A DNA stretch of 64,000 bases from Glossina fuscipes (GCF_014805625.2 NW_023998431.1:1580853-1644852), one strand, 5' to 3'; shown: positions 34,866-47,889, numbered from the stretch's first letter. A program made the numbers and translations. The notes: generated by a model from the sequence alone, not told the origin.

Positions 34866-34955
34866 AATTATTATTATTATTATTAATTTCGCCAGAGAAA
34901 TAAATTCTAAGACTAAACTCTTAAAAGCACTAGCATCTAAGGCTATCGGCTTAAA
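34866..34955 (-). mobile_element. SINE family 1, 3' part with AAT tail
   Basis: The reverse complement runs AAGCCGATAGCCTTAGATGC, then TAGTGCTTTTAAGAGTTTAG and TCTTAGAATTTATTTCTCTG, GCGAAATT, and an (AAT)n tail of about seven units. It matches the left arm at 17710-17783 at most positions. The tRNA-like head is absent or too diverged, so the copy is 5' truncated. It lies beside the 3' side of the I-like element. Confidence 0.75.
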
Positions 34956-34989
34956 TAGGGAAATTAACTGACGAAATTCTCATTAAATT

Positions 34990-35560
34990 CAATTTCAACG
35001 ACAAAATCTTAAGGTTAAGGAAATGTCAGCATCGAATCGATGTTTTGTTACTCCATTTCTTTTGCATTTCCATGAAAGATTAATCGATTGAAAAAATTTG
35101 TCGAAAAGAAAAACAATCATTATAGAAGGCAAAACGCCAAACGCCTCGTGGAGGATATGAGAAAAACATCGCTATATCTCTCTCTCTCTCTCTTTCTCCC
35201 TATATTTACAAATATACATATGCAACTTATAGAATCGCTACATTTTTATTACTTAATGTAATGACTTAGGCAACAGCTTCTTTGCATAAATTCTTTTAGT
35301 GTTTGTAAGTTTTTAATAAATTATTAATTAATCATATAAGTTGCTAAGGAATATATTTTACATTTACTATAATTGCATAAACTATTTGAATGTTTTGGAT
35401 TTTATTTACACGTAAAATTCATCTAAAATAAATTAATAGCATGGAACTGACCCTTAGAAATAAATCGTATACTAAATATTATTAATAATTATTAAAAGGT
35501 ATTTAAAGAAAAATGAGCAAAAAATATAAAGAACAAAAGAGCAGAGAACGAAAAGAAAAA
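34990..35560. other. Gene-less stretch between I-like and Jockey-like elements
   Basis: AT-rich, with a (CT)n run at 35177-35193. Some of the higher part may be the 3' untranslated tail of the Jockey copy on the minus strand. Confidence 0.45.
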
Positions 35561-35672
35561 GCATGTGCACATTTAGCAAAAGGGCACACCCACAGTCGAC
35601 GCAATTCCATTGCAAACATGCAAAAGCTTGGCAACCGCTGATATTGGAAAAATCTAATTCAATTTTCGAATT

Positions 35673-36130
35673 CTATGAAGCTAATCCAGATACGACATGG
35701 ATATTTAGGAGAGCTGATCTGATAGCTTTTATTGAATCCGATATTGAGATTAAATTATAGATGTCACATAGATTTTGGCAACGGTCTCTAAAACTATTAA
35801 AAAGTTCGTAATTATTAAGCTTTGAGAAAGTAAGTTTCCTAGAGAAACGGTTCGGGACATTGAAATTTAACTCTATCATTTATTAACTTAGTTAAGAAGG
35901 AAACACCGACGATAAATCTACGTTTGTCAAGTAACGTTAAAGCTAACAAAAACCATCTGTCTTCATAAGCAGGTAAAGAGAGAAGCAGATCCTAACCAAA
36001 ATTTCTAAGGACAATAAGCAGAAATTGGTGTTGAATGGATTCTAATGAATCTACATAGCACCTATAGGCAAGCGACCACACAACAGAGGCATACCCAGGT
36101 ATGCCTCATGTTCATCGAATTCTTTAGCTG
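35673..36130 (-). pseudogene. Jockey-like ORF2 carboxyl region, copy 2
   Basis: On the minus strand near 36000-36110 one frame reads GYASVVWSLAYRCYVDSLES followed by IQHQFLLIVLRNFG, the Y-A-S-x-V-W-x-P-x-Y-x-x-x-x-x-x-I-E-x-[IVL]-Q-x-x-[FW] block of Jockey-type proteins. The frame 35673-35879 carries LNFNVPNRFSRKLTF, the terminal N-[FV]-x-x-P-x-R-x-x-R block. These confirm the element keeps its 3' coding end. Confidence 0.68.
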
Positions 36131-36281
36131 AAATTAAAAACCATTTCTGATTATTTGCGAATCGATGATATTATTAGTATTGAATGGAGTCCTTTTTTGA
36201 GAATGGAAGCTTATTACATCTTTTCAATTGTAATTTGATGAAATTTAGTGAGCACCATGTAACCAAGTTGCCTAAATCAGA

Positions 36282-36850
36282 TTAAACGGGATACGATGGC
36301 GATTCCAAGGTAAAAGAAGAAAACAGTTTAATATCGTCATCGCTGGACTTAATCACCGAAGGGAGATCAGTGATTAGAAAGGGTCCTAAATGACCACCTT
36401 GACCGATATCTGCTATCAAGGGGAATTGATCAGACGTAATGAATTTAAACAAACACCTAAACAATTTGTTATGGAGACAAGAGATTATCGATCTTAAGCG
36501 AAGCTTAAAGATCAACAATTTATGGCTAACCAAATCAAAAGCTTCACTAGAATCATACGAGAACCACTAGAGAAAGCCTTGCAAACTCTAAGAGTTTCGT
36601 AACGTTTGATCTTCCTTTTAGTCATGCTGAAATGGGGAAATATAGATTTTGATAGCGAAAGTTGTTCACTGGTAACAATTCGTTCAAACAATTTACAGTT
36701 CTCAACCAGATGTCTTCTTCTGCCTTCGTGAATTGGAAGGAAGCTGCTCTTACCATATGAAGAAAGCATAAAAATCTTTGAGATAACAACACATAATTCG
36801 TCAGAGCATGACTTGAGAATACATGATAAAATGTCGTCAGGCCCAGGCAC
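36282..36850 (-). pseudogene. Jockey-like reverse transcriptase remnant, copy 2
   Basis: Two frames (36512-36850 and 36282-36533) carry PGPDDILSCILKSC, the P-D-x-I-P-S-x-x-[IL]-K block; NCKLFERIVTSEQLS, the K-[IL]-F-E-x-[IV] block; HKLLIFKLR after motif A; then GQGGHLGPFLITDLPSVI, a damaged motif B (the usual G-V-P-Q-G-S-H-L-G-P), and SSDDDIKLF in place of the YADD-type motif C. Motif A itself (D-F-x-K-A-F-D) is not legible, only SEAFD-like text near the junction of the frames. Confidence 0.66.
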
Positions 36851-37197
36851 ACAAATAAATATATGAGTGCCCTTAAACCCTGAAATACGTCATATTCTGA
36901 AATACACAAATGCAAAGTAGAAACCGAATTTGTGAATTGGTATGGGTAATTATCAATTAAGTCGGAATTAGCAATAGAGAAATTTTGCCGCAAGTATTCT
37001 GCAAAGAAATTGAAAGTTTGGATATCACTCAACGCTTCGGAGTCATTAAAGAAGGTGAAGGAGGGACATATGAGCATTCTTCTTTTCGAGTTAACAACTT
37101 TATAAATAGGTATGTGATTATTATGAAGCGAAGATTTTACCGTTGGAAGGTAACTATGATAACTTTGATGGTTGAAGTAAGTGAATATATGTTTCAT
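36622..37197 (-). pseudogene. Jockey-like ORF2 linker and start of RT, copy 2
   Basis: A 191-codon open frame. VVNSKRRMLICPS and FFNDSEALSDIQTFNFFAEYL match the linker of copy 1 (FVKSKRN..., FNGPESSDLEFSNLFTEYI). It continues with QNFSIANSDLIDN, a weaker region, and a FYHVFSSHALTNYVLLSQRF segment that parallels FYHVYSNHALTSYMFLFQ of copy 1. Both copies share that oddly hydrophobic text where the usual P-D-x-I-P-x-x-x-[IL]-K block would be in another frame. Confidence 0.6.
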
Positions 37198-37373
37198 AGA
37201 AAGGTTAACGAAATAGTCGCCTAGCAGAAAAAGTCAAGCATAATATGCGAGCCAGAATGATTTATTTAACAAGATATCAGTATTTTCCGTCGGAAATAAA
37301 ATCGTAAAAGAAAAGCTAGCTATAGTTTGGGATGGAGATAACTTAAAAATACTAGCACGACTTTTACAGGAAC

Positions 37374-38070
37374 CTAACTTTTTATGTTATCACTTGACCT
37401 GTTCGGGGACAGTCTCGATACAAACGTTGATATGCGCGGCGAGACTGCTGTCAAGAAGGCATCATTCGTACTGAACACGTTAGGACCTAAGGGTTGAGAA
37501 TTTTGAGATGAGGAAAAAATAGAGGGATAGACTCTGCTTGCGTGTGTAACTTGGTGCTCTGTAGCTGCACTACATGAGCTAGGGGGAAAGGGGGATCTAT
37601 CACTTTTATTTAGATATTTTTGAAGTTTGGACTGAATATGACTCTCGAGACGAGACCAACTACCGTTGAGCATCAGCTGATAGCTGATATGAAGGAGGTT
37701 GCTCGACTTAATAATCTTATTAGGTAATTAGCTTATTAGCTTTCAAAGGAAGAAATGTGTTATCCAACGTAAGCATAAAGCCCTCGTTATGTATGCAGGA
37801 TTTGACGATCATAGATCAAAAAGTACGTCGATGCCGATAATGGAGGTGGTAGACCAACACAAACATATATGCTAAACATATGCGAGGTGAAAAACCGCAA
37901 GCTACGCCACAATTTATTCTTATACACATTTGAGGAGATGGTGAGTGCTCTAACTAGCGGCATTCATCGAACATCGTTTTAATTTTTTCAAATTTCTCGC
38001 ACATCTTTCCCAGTCTGCATTAGAAGCTTATAAAAATCGACGTCTCGCTGTAATCTTTTCGTTTGATCCA
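37374..38070 (-). pseudogene. Jockey-like ORF1 remnant, copy 2
   Basis: The open part 37374-37673 (99 codons) contains SIFSSSQNSQPLGPNVFST and LTAVSPRISTFV, aligning with the carboxyl half of copy 1 ORF1. Upstream, in broken frames, the ATGTTCGATGAATGCCGC block (about 37965) and a LQRDVDFYKLL segment correspond to MFDDCR and RQRDIDFF of copy 1. There is an apparent insertion or divergence between about 37680 and 37930. Confidence 0.55.
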
Positions 38071-38535
38071 AGACTGCGTATGCAGCGCGGCCACTAATAA
38101 CCGTACATATCATGAGGCACTAACGCTCGCAAAACCAACAACTCATGAAGTGATCAAACTCGAGGCCCGTTTTGACGCGACATGATGTAAATAAACAATC
38201 AATATTGGAAGATGACAGACAAAATAGAAACAAAATAAAAAAGGAAAAAATTAATCCAACTATTCACAAAAATACCACACAAAATTCGCACTATTGAGCA
38301 AAGAGAAAATTGTAAACGATGCAAACCAACGCAGATGTTGGAAATCAAGGAACAAACTCAGCCAAGTAAAATAAGAACAAATTAGAAAATAATGCAAAAG
38401 CACAGCAAGGAACAAATTATCTACCAACCTGCCAAATTGATCTAAAGACAAACTTTGAACACAATAAATAACACGAAGCAAAAGGCACTTCAAATGTAAA
38501 GCCACGAATGTAATCTAAAACAAACCAAATTCACC

Positions 38536-38566
<31 letters not shown>

Positions 38567-38749
38567 CTTGACGAGAGCACCAAGTAACTTTATAGTCAAA
38601 GTAAAATTCGATTAATATCAACTTGTATAATTATTTAGCCCTTACAGCCCTTTAATACAATAAAAGAGAAAAGAGTTTAGAAAATCTAGAAGCAAGAGAA
38701 AAACACACCGCAGAGCGCGCGGACAGAATTTTCAAACTATAAGACGCAT

Positions 38750-39115
38750 TCGTTATCCTAATTATCCCTTTTACGTTCCTCCTTCCTTGATACAAAAGCA
38801 AAGAGATAAAGAAAAACAAATGAATCTGTCCCTAAAAAATCATACAAGCAACCAATTCGAAAATATACGATGTATGATGAGAATAGGAAATCTTCTCCAC
38901 TGCAAAAACAATTTTCTTATTTTCAATTGCGTCATAATAGCGAAATATTATTTACCTATTTAATCACATACAACATTCACTAATTAGCAGTCACGAATTA
39001 AAATTAGAATGAAATACATTTAATTATGTTATATCAAAGAGAGAAAAAATACAAAAAAAAGGATATATTAATAATAAAAAAAAAATAAATAAATAAAGAA
39101 CAAGTAAAAATAGTA
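38750..39115. other. Gene-less stretch
   Basis: AT-rich sequence with A-rich patches near 39050-39110; nothing recognisable. Confidence 0.5.
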
Positions 39116-39119
39116 TAGT

Positions 39120-39465
39120 GAGAAAAGGCGCACGACTCGAACTAAATACCCTGCACAACTTTCATAAAGCATTTATTCATATAACGACTTTTCAGAATAA
39201 AGACTTATATGAGAAATGATCGAAAGAATGGTTCCATTCGAACCATTTTTAATAGCGGTCGGAGCGTTCACCAAAATATTTCGAAAATTGTCGCCTGTAG
39301 GCTGAGGATATGAATACATTTACAAACACCAGGCCGACATACGTGAATCTATCGGTATAATGAAAGGTGAATCTATTTCAAGCCCTTCTGGACGTTGCAT
39401 ACGTCTCTACACGCTTAATATGCCCATGCACCACAAGTGGTGTAGATTATAATAAAATTATAGCT
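39120..39465 (+). repeat. Dispersed dipteran repeat, copy B
   Basis: TACCCTGCACAACTTTCATA near 39149, TCGCCTGTAGGCTGAGGATA near 39291, then GGCCGACATACGTGAATC and CACCACAAGTGGTGTAG near 39432. The block order matches copy A at 25.4 kb and copy C at 61.7 kb. The terminal block is an imperfect palindrome (CACCACAAGTGGTG). Confidence 0.6.
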
Positions 39466-40539
39466 TATGTTTATTCAGTGACAATTAAAATTAAAAAACA
39501 AAAATACTGAAAAAAATAATAAAATGAAAGGCCACACAAGTAACGCGGGGCGGCAGCAACACCTTCGATACATATAAGTAATGCACTAAAATCAAAAAAC
39601 ATATTCAACGAAGAGGTTAATATTATACAATAACTTTGCGAAAGGAGCATGATAGCTAAGAATAACCATTTATATGTGTTCGAATTTCTATGTATAGACA
39701 AAAACACATATATACGTGGCAAATTTGAAGGTATATAAGGCACAAAGCTCGGCAACTGTAACGGAAGCATCAATTAATTTTAAGAGGTTGTCGCTTAACG
39801 GATTAAATTGATTTGGAAATTTCGTTTTTGTTTTTTTTATATCGAATACTATGACAGTCCTGTTAATCGGAGTATAACTTTAGGAGGGAGAACCTTTGAA
39901 AAGTTGCTATTTCTACCTTAGCTACTAGTAACACAGCGAACAATAACCGCCTTTGGCACAAAACTATACTTTTGATAACCAGCGACTGGGTTTCTAACAA
40001 TCGATTGCATGAATCTTATTGAACACGCTTCCTTCATATAGATATGACAAATGGGTAAAAGAACATTCTTTTACTATTTGAATAAAACTATTTTTACGGT
40101 GTAGACTCCAACAACAATCGTGCGAAAAGCTTAATCTTCATTTTTTTTAAAATTTTCAATCCTTCCTCTAATTAGGAGCTGTACCTAAGGGCTTAGCTCC
40201 TTGTACATTGAATTTCACGGGAGAAAAGTCCTCCTAGATAATCCGAGTGCAGGTCTACACAATGACACGCGTAACAGCGATAATCCTGATTGTCTGAAAA
40301 CTATGGCATCCGTGGAGGTCAGCGCATCGATCACAGAGCTAAGTCATGTGCGCAAAGAATAAGCGCTTGCGCTTTAATGTACAAGGAATGACTGCGTAAA
40401 AACGTTGTGCACATAATGCATATGAAAATTCGGAGTAATAGTGAACAATTGGATCCAGACGCATGCACAAAGTGTAGCCTTATGAATGTTGTTTGCGAAA
40501 AGTTGACATGAAAACGACGAGTGCCGGGTACTTTGCGGA

Positions 40540-40625
40540 ATTTGGACCATATTCGAACCCTCATACCTGGTACCCTAGCAAGCGCCCTCTTAGTTGCATA
40601 ACGATCTTGCAAACAGGAGGTGCCA
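40540..40625 (-). repeat. tRNA-like patch, probably SINE head
   Basis: On the minus strand GAGGGTTCGAATA forms a fair B box, with GCAACTAAGAGGGCG about 40 bases upstream at A-box distance. I could not draw a sound acceptor stem, so a functional tRNA gene is unlikely. The body downstream does not match SINE family 1 or 2. Confidence 0.25.
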
Positions 40626-42341
40626 GTCACTGACTAAATATAATTCATAAAATATATAGGATTTAATTAAATTAAGCCATCGAGCACAAAGTGTGGACAT
40701 TAACCTCGTATCTCATGGAACGATTAACGAAATCTGAATGACGCACATTTTCTTTTTCATCTATAGCGTGATCATAAGGAAGTTTAAACGGAACCTCGGA
40801 CCTTAAAAAGCAAAGCAAATTTTTCTAAGCAAAAACGAAAAATCAATGTCTTCCTTCATTAATTTTGATGGTGCAATGAATGCAATAGAATCCATGCAAC
40901 ACGGAGAAAGTGAATTATTTTCGTACGAATTATACAACACAAGAGTAATTTTAAGCCCCAACCACTAGCGCCACGGGTATAGCGTATAAGCTCTTAATTA
41001 TTTAGAGGTCATCGTAGTTCTTCGATCACTTTTTTACAAATTCTAGGAAATCTTTTGCCTTATTAAGCGATAAAGATGAAAAGTCATGGTTTCTTTTCTT
41101 TTTTTTTTTTTTGTAAATTCAATAGTTGTTCATCGGTACGATCTGTAAAAAATGTATATTTTTTACATATATGAACATTCGAATTTAGCAGATTAATTTC
41201 ACATAATTTCACAAAAATTAATTCAACAAATTAATCACATCTCGATTAATTATTTCAAACTCTTCTGTTACGAACAACAGGATAAAACAACTTAGCGTTG
41301 TCTACAAACATCAATACAATGCAGCGATTAATGACAGACGGGAAATGGTTAATGAACGTTATAAAACGGGTCGTTCTCATATGTATAACTATTTTGTGAA
41401 GCCTAGATGGAGCAGATATTAATTTAGAATACAAACGCGGTATTTGAATTACTAGGACAAACCATTCTGAACAATGAAGACCGCAGAACTCTAGCTCTTA
41501 TTAACTTAATGCTACTGTAATCAAGATGTAATCACACAAAATATTTCTCATTTATCGTTCGGGGGTCTATTATTAATACTTTTAAAATACTCTTGGAGCA
41601 TTAAGCGTCGCTTGCGTGAAGCTATAAATTGGGCAGTCAACTCTTGCTTCTTCCATTCCAAAATATACTTCGGAACGTTTCAATGGTACTTATAAACTAT
41701 CTCACCAAAAATTATGAGTCTATGATTCACCTCGGAATGCATTCTTCCAGATAAGAGTAAAAAACCGTTGGTATAAAATTTGATGCAGATATCCGTTAGA
41801 ATACTAATAACTTAACTCGATAAAGTCGTGCAATTTAAATGAAATATTTTTATCGCCTTTTGGGAGCAGTATTGCATGCAATTTTATTTCAGTTCTAAAT
41901 TAAATTTGAAGACTGAGAAAAATGTTCATTTAAAGTGAAAAGCCCTGATGACGAAAGATAATTCTAGTGCACGTTTCACATCAACGATACTTATTATGAC
42001 TTAATATTGAAAGTCAGAAAACTACAATGGATTTAACTTAACCTATACGTATGTGCGTACGTACGTCGATTATAGGCTAAAAAATTAGTGAACTCATTGT
42101 CGGTGTTGTCCCAAAAGTTTTTAAAACTACTGAAATTTTCGAACTGAAAAGCAGAAAGAAAGTTAAAAATATTTTCAACACACCGCGCATGCAGCACAAA
42201 GACCAAATAGACGATAGATACGTGGATCGATAAAAGATAAAAAACGCTAGCGATGTATGGACGGATCTGTTAGCGCTTCCTGAACCGTTAATATGAAACA
42301 CTATTACTTAATTAATATGCTTTAGTAAGCAACGATATTGA

Positions 42342-42344
42342 ATA

Positions 42345-42375
<31 letters not shown>
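42342..42375. repeat. (TA)n followed by T run
   Basis: About ten TA units joined to a 15-base T tract. Confidence 0.9.
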
Positions 42376-45300
42376 GCCAATGTATGTAATAACATTAGCT
42401 ATAAAAGGTAACCAGAAAGAGAATTAAAAAGGCTGTTCAAGTAATCACCTTGCTCTATAACTGCCGGCAATTGCCTAGAGACCTCTATAAAAATAAGGCC
42501 AATTTTCTTCTCAAACTACGTACAGGATCGTGAAAGAATGTTAAGGTCATTGCAATAACGTATTCCAATATAAACTGAAGGGATAATAAGCCATCGTTTG
42601 TCCAAAGAGGCGGTTAAATGTGTGTGATAATATAAAGGTGTTCCTACTTGACCCAGAAGATAGTTGTTGTTCTATTAAAAAGTTGGCTGAATGTTTTACG
42701 TTGTGATTGTTGCATATTTAAATAATTTCTCGCATGAGAGTTTCAAATATCAAAACCATTCTTTTAATCTTGGTAACGTACGTACGTAGTAAGTTAGATT
42801 TCTAATTATATTAAGTAAAAAAAATGCAGATTAGATTTATCATTTTGAATTTATTAAACATCTTCGCAGCCTCGTCAAGTTAATCGTCGTCAAGTTAATC
42901 GTCGTAAAACGTCCTATCCAATCATTAATACTAAAATATGCGTAATATTTTAACAGTGGCGGTGATCTACTGTCGGTTTAGCGACCCTGTCCTGCATTCC
43001 GACTATCGTTGAAAGAAATTGGAGCGGTAATTAGTGCCCGTCGACACTCTTTCGCAAGTGTTTGCCTTCACTCATAAACAAATCGGTTCTCCTAACAGAA
43101 GTAAAACGCGTTCTCACGTAATTGGCTATATATAAGTACATACATATTTGTATCGTTTGTTATGAATTACTTATTCGTAAAAAATGTCGCTTTGGTTTTG
43201 TTAAATGGAAAACAGCTAATGAGATAGAAGTGATTTCATGAAATAGAAACAAAATAACAGTTACGTAATAAACGACAAGATGAGCCATTCACCATTCCTT
43301 GCTGATAAAGGCAATATATGAATCATTATCCGAAAGAGATCTGCATATTAGACTGTCATGCAGAGAAATCGAATAGGTGAACAAGCGTCAAGCATTTGGA
43401 AAAGTTTTCAAAATTCCTTCCGTTATGAAAGAAAATATTTGAAAAGTGTTTTTTTTTTTCGTTCTTATTACTTTTTTTTTTTGTGGCAATTCGCGTTTTG
43501 ACCACGATATTTTCAATTCTTCAGGTTCTAAGGCTTGGCTTACTATCTGAAATTTATGGGATTTTATTCGCTTGCTTGAATTAATTGGTCTGTGAGAAAT
43601 ACGGAAATCGGATCTGCAAAGATTTTTAATGATTGGTTTCATTACTACTCTAGAAGTTGCTTTAAAAAGTATTAACAATAAGAAAGATAACGTCACTGAA
43701 AATATCAAACATTCCATACATACATCAGTGAGCAACTATTTATTCACCAAAGTAGAATAAGTTCTTGTATGCTACGACATTTTGAGACACTCTAAGCATA
43801 TACGCAGCGAGACTTGAACATGAATGTCATGCAGTTATATTACACTTACTTCATTCACCCTACTTTGTATTTGTTGAAAATGCGAATGAAATTATTACGA
43901 TTGCCGTAGAACCTATATTAACTTAACTGATTCCACCTACACCTAATAGGTGCTAGCAACACACTTTTATTCATACAGCGAATAATAGGTAAGAAATCTA
44001 CATTAGACTTGAAAAAACTTTTATTTACGGAAAATTTGAAATGATTTTCTCGGCTAAGCAAGCAAGTTAATCGGCCGATCATGTACAATGAAAAGGTTTT
44101 GTTGTTATTAGGCAAAGTAACACAGTTGATATTTTGCGTTCCATCACTGTGACCAATGATTACAAGATCTGTAATGAGCATTAGTATGAATCGAAAAAAA
44201 AAAAAATAAAAATATATATATATATATAATAAATATATTTAATGTAGCGGTAATGAAGAAAAATATACGAATTTTATTTAGCAATAGCTACAACCGAGTA
44301 GTCATTACTAATATTTAATGTTCTAAAAAAAAAAAAAAAATAGCATGGGATAGGTGTATGGGTTTGTTTGCTTTAAAGTATTTCCTTTAAAAGGTGCTTT
44401 ATTAAGACATTAAAACAATTAAAAATTAATGGCAAAAATAATAAACACAATATGGAGACAATTTAATAGCATACGACAAGACATTTGAGGGCAAAATACA
44501 ATACAGCTTTAGCTACGGCCGAGTATAAAAATTACATTAAAAGTCGAATAAATTGTGTTGATATGACGTTCAAGTTACACAAAACTTTAACGTGTATGTT
44601 TGTTGCTCTACGCATGATTTGGAAAAAAAAAAGATAAGGAAAAATAAGTGAAAAAACTGTGCCTCGGTTAAGGCGAAACTTGGATGGCCACTACGTAAAG
44701 GAAATACAGAAATATTTTGCGTACATTGTAAGTCAAATACAAAGATTTAGGGTTTTAAGACTAGTTGTTGCTATAAAGACATCGTATATCATGGTGCCCG
44801 GTTAGTGTAGGAAATGAAAACGTTTAACGAGCCACGCCAGGTATAGTCATCCGCTTATTCGCTGAAACTGAACGCATGTTACTATATCAAAATCATTGCT
44901 TTTTAACGATTTGCCGGTCAATAGCTCGCGTGCGAATGAATAAAGGTAAGGTCTTAGTGAATGATACTTCCCTATAAAATAAGACGACCCGATTCGTTCG
45001 AGTGCGACATGACGTATTATTTCATTAAATCTGTATACATGTGAAAAGCATTTCATTTTTATAATTTGATCTGTGAAATTGTGAGCAAGATGATCAACTT
45101 ACTAAAACGGCCCGTAGCCAACAAATTCACTTCTCTTAACCTTCTGCACTTTAACTGGGTATTGGCGTGAGAATGTTACGAAGCGTCCGCATTCATTTGA
45201 AGTTTTTTTTATAAATGCTCGCGTTAACGTGATTAGCGTCACCTGTTTCACGATTAATCCTTTAACAATATCGCTTGAAAACTTGAATGCCTTAGCGATG

Positions 45301-46442
45301 TGTTTTCAGTAAAACCATCCTATCCACAAAAATGCCGATTTATGGAAAAGTCCATTAAATGCAACTTTGGATTCGTAGTCCATTCGTATTCGTTCCGCTC
45401 ACTTGATTCATCCGCGTATATGGTAACAATAATCTACAATAAATAAACATAATAATCAAAATCTGCATATTGACGCAATGTAAATTCGACAATCTAATCT
45501 GTATTGTATTGTATTGCTGAGAATTACGAAATGGATGACAAATTGAGTACACTCTGGTGGTGCGTATAATATAATAAATACACTAAACATAATGGTTCAA
45601 GCAATATTGTACAAGTATATATATGTATGTATGCATTTGTAAATATATATTTATTCGTATACATATACTCGTATGCGAACAACAAGTTAGTTAAATGTAA
45701 ACATGACTGTCTTCTTAACATACATTTATAGGCAAAATAAATATAAGGCATGCATGGGATATATATGTGCTTGTGCCCTCTTAAATTACCATTCACTTGC
45801 TGGGAAAATGACAAAAACACATGTCGTTGTTACTGTTATTTAAATGTAATGCAAGAGTTTAGAAACAACAAAAGATGTTATGTTAGAAATTCATTTCAAA
45901 TATTATTTGTACGTAAAACTGTATAAAATTTTTGTACGTGTGTTGATAACTTAACGGCCAGAAGACAATAAAATTACTATCATTGGTATATGTTTTTAAA
46001 GCCACAGTAGAAACACTTATTTAAATCACATGAGTTCTCTAAGTAAACATGTGACCATAAATAAAGCAGGAGCAAAAAATAAATAAATAAATAAATAAAT
46101 AATAGTAAGAACAACAACAATAAGAACAAAAACGCAGAGACAAACATTTTATAATAATGTTTACTAAATAACAGCAAAAAAAAAACAAAAAAAAAAAATC
46201 GAAAGCAAAAGCAAAAAAAAAGCTCGAACAGCTACTAACTATAGTTGGTTCGTTACGTATCTGGAGTAATTTGAAATTATATATGTACATTTACCGTTTA
46301 CGTATGTATGAACGGACGAACGAACGTATGAGCTTTACAATTGTGTGTGCTTGCCAAAAAAACAAAATACACAACAGAAAAAAAAGAGAAGAAAACCTCA
46401 ATCATGTGACATACGGCCGGTAATGCTTATACAGAAAAAGAT

Positions 46443-46490
46443 GCTGTTGCGGCTGCCGTTGCTGTTGCTGTTGCTGTTGCTGCTACTGCT
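46443..46490 (-). repeat. opa-like CAA/CAG repeat
   Basis: On the minus strand the run encodes a glutamine-rich stretch of about ten residues in one frame, but a TAG stands just before it in that frame, and the plus-strand reading is a leucine run. It resembles the opa (M) repeats of fly coding regions, yet no flanking coding sequence supports an exon. Confidence 0.55.
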
Positions 46491-47331
46491 CTTTGGTAGA
46501 CGTATACGTTCGTTCATATATGTATGTATGTATAATCACCGTAGCTTGCTTGTCTGCAGATTGTAAATCAACTCAATCGCATTTGCATTCATTTCGTTCA
46601 CCTAACATTACACACAAGCATTTGCAAACACAGATCGACACATCTACATCTACATCTATATTTACATGTATATTTGCTATACATCTACCCTTCAGCAGCA
46701 AACATGGCAAGTTTGGATGGCTATAAGTGCTATTATACGAAAACGGTACAGCCACGTAGAGAGTGTTGGTGTAATTCATACTCATTCATATGCTATAGTA
46801 TCTTGTCGCCCCTTCACTATTTTTTCACTTTTACGGAATGTCTTGTTCGGTTGGTTTGAGTGTTATGATGACACCCGCATGGTGGATTATGGGTTACATA
46901 CATTCATAATAAAAGCATTTACTATGCTCTGCATTCAGACGTGCAATATCCTTGATATTGTACGTAAATGTTTTCATTTTTCCAAAACAGTAACAGTAAC
47001 AAACGTATCAACCGTATGTGAACATATATATGTGTATACTATATGAGTATGCTGTTGTACGCGTCCGCGTGTATATGTTATATGTCCATGCGTGCATATG
47101 TATGTATTTGGCGTAAAAAAACACACGTTCAAACAACGTGTGTGTAATACAAAATGAATTTTTGAACAGTTACTCACTCACTTATTGGATACAAGTACTT
47201 ATGCCATCTATCTCACTCTCCCTATGTTATTGTAGATTTCGTACAGGTGTATATGCAAATATATTATCCTATTATATAGTTGTTTTTTCATCGAGTAATA
47301 CATACTCTATACACTCTACAAACATACATAG

Positions 47332-47359
<28 letters not shown>
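47332..47359. repeat. (TA)n microsatellite
   Basis: About 14 perfect dinucleotide units. Confidence 0.95.
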
Positions 47360-47362
<3 letters not shown>

Positions 47363-47591
47363 TATACACATGCACATCTTTGCATATCTATCTACCTGTT
47401 CTTATTATTCGTTTTTTTTTTTTTCCCGGCCGGTTGTTCACTTTTATAACAATTCATTGCATTTATGTGGTTTTAGTTGCTGTATAATTCCTTTAATCCT
47501 TAAATACTGTGTAAATTTTCTCTGCTTCTTTTCTACATTTTTACTTTTCGTACGATTTATGTTTATTCACAATTTCCGCACTTGCTTATAC

Positions 47592-47615
47592 GCACACACA
47601 CACACACACACACAC
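47592..47615. repeat. (CA)n microsatellite
   Basis: About 12 perfect dinucleotide units. Confidence 0.95.
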
Positions 47616-47886
47616 ATACATGTACATGTACATATCCACACATATGCTTAAAGGTATTTGCATGCACTGTTTTTGTAACAGCATATATTTAACTCTATCT
47701 CTCTATATCTCAAAGTGTTTGCCTTCATTTATATTATACGTACATATATATAACATGCAAATACTCATATACGCACATATGTGAAATATTTTTACCCTTT
47801 TGCTATTTCAATAATAAAATATAAAATAATAATAAAGTCAGGTTGTCTTTCGTTTTGCATTTTATTTGCCATACATTTACACATAC

Positions 47887-47889
<3 letters not shown>

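Larger units (their letters stand above)
35560..38740 (-). mobile_element. Jockey-like non-LTR retrotransposon, copy 2 (endonuclease deleted)
   Basis: A minus-strand element homologous to copy 1. In order from 38740 downwards come a 5' untranslated region with GACGAGAGCACCAAGT (about 38575) and CAACGCAGATG (about 38330), ORF1, a very short interval where the endonuclease should be, the linker, reverse transcriptase motifs and the carboxyl end. Only about 170 bases separate the ORF1 frame end (37374) from the linker frame, so the endonuclease has been lost. Unlike copy 1 it keeps the 3' part. Many stops and frame changes show it is inactive. Confidence 0.74.
39470..45500. other. Gene-less AT-rich stretch
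   Basis: No supported gene. Features inside are a tRNA-like patch at about 40540-40625 on the minus strand, a (TA)n plus T run at 42342-42375, a tandem repeat of a 15-base unit (CGTCAAGTTAATCGT) near 42884-42915, and a (TA)n run near 44211-44228. Frames at 39471-39773, 43388-43735 and 43918-44181 on the minus strand are AT-rich chance frames. Confidence 0.5.

Noticed and set aside
39471..39773. 100-codon minus-strand hydrophobic frame
   Set aside because: Composition follows the AT-rich DNA; no membrane-protein family recognised and no splice signals.
46345..47651. Several overlapping frames, including leucine and Tyr-Ile runs
   Set aside because: All are translations of simple repeats.
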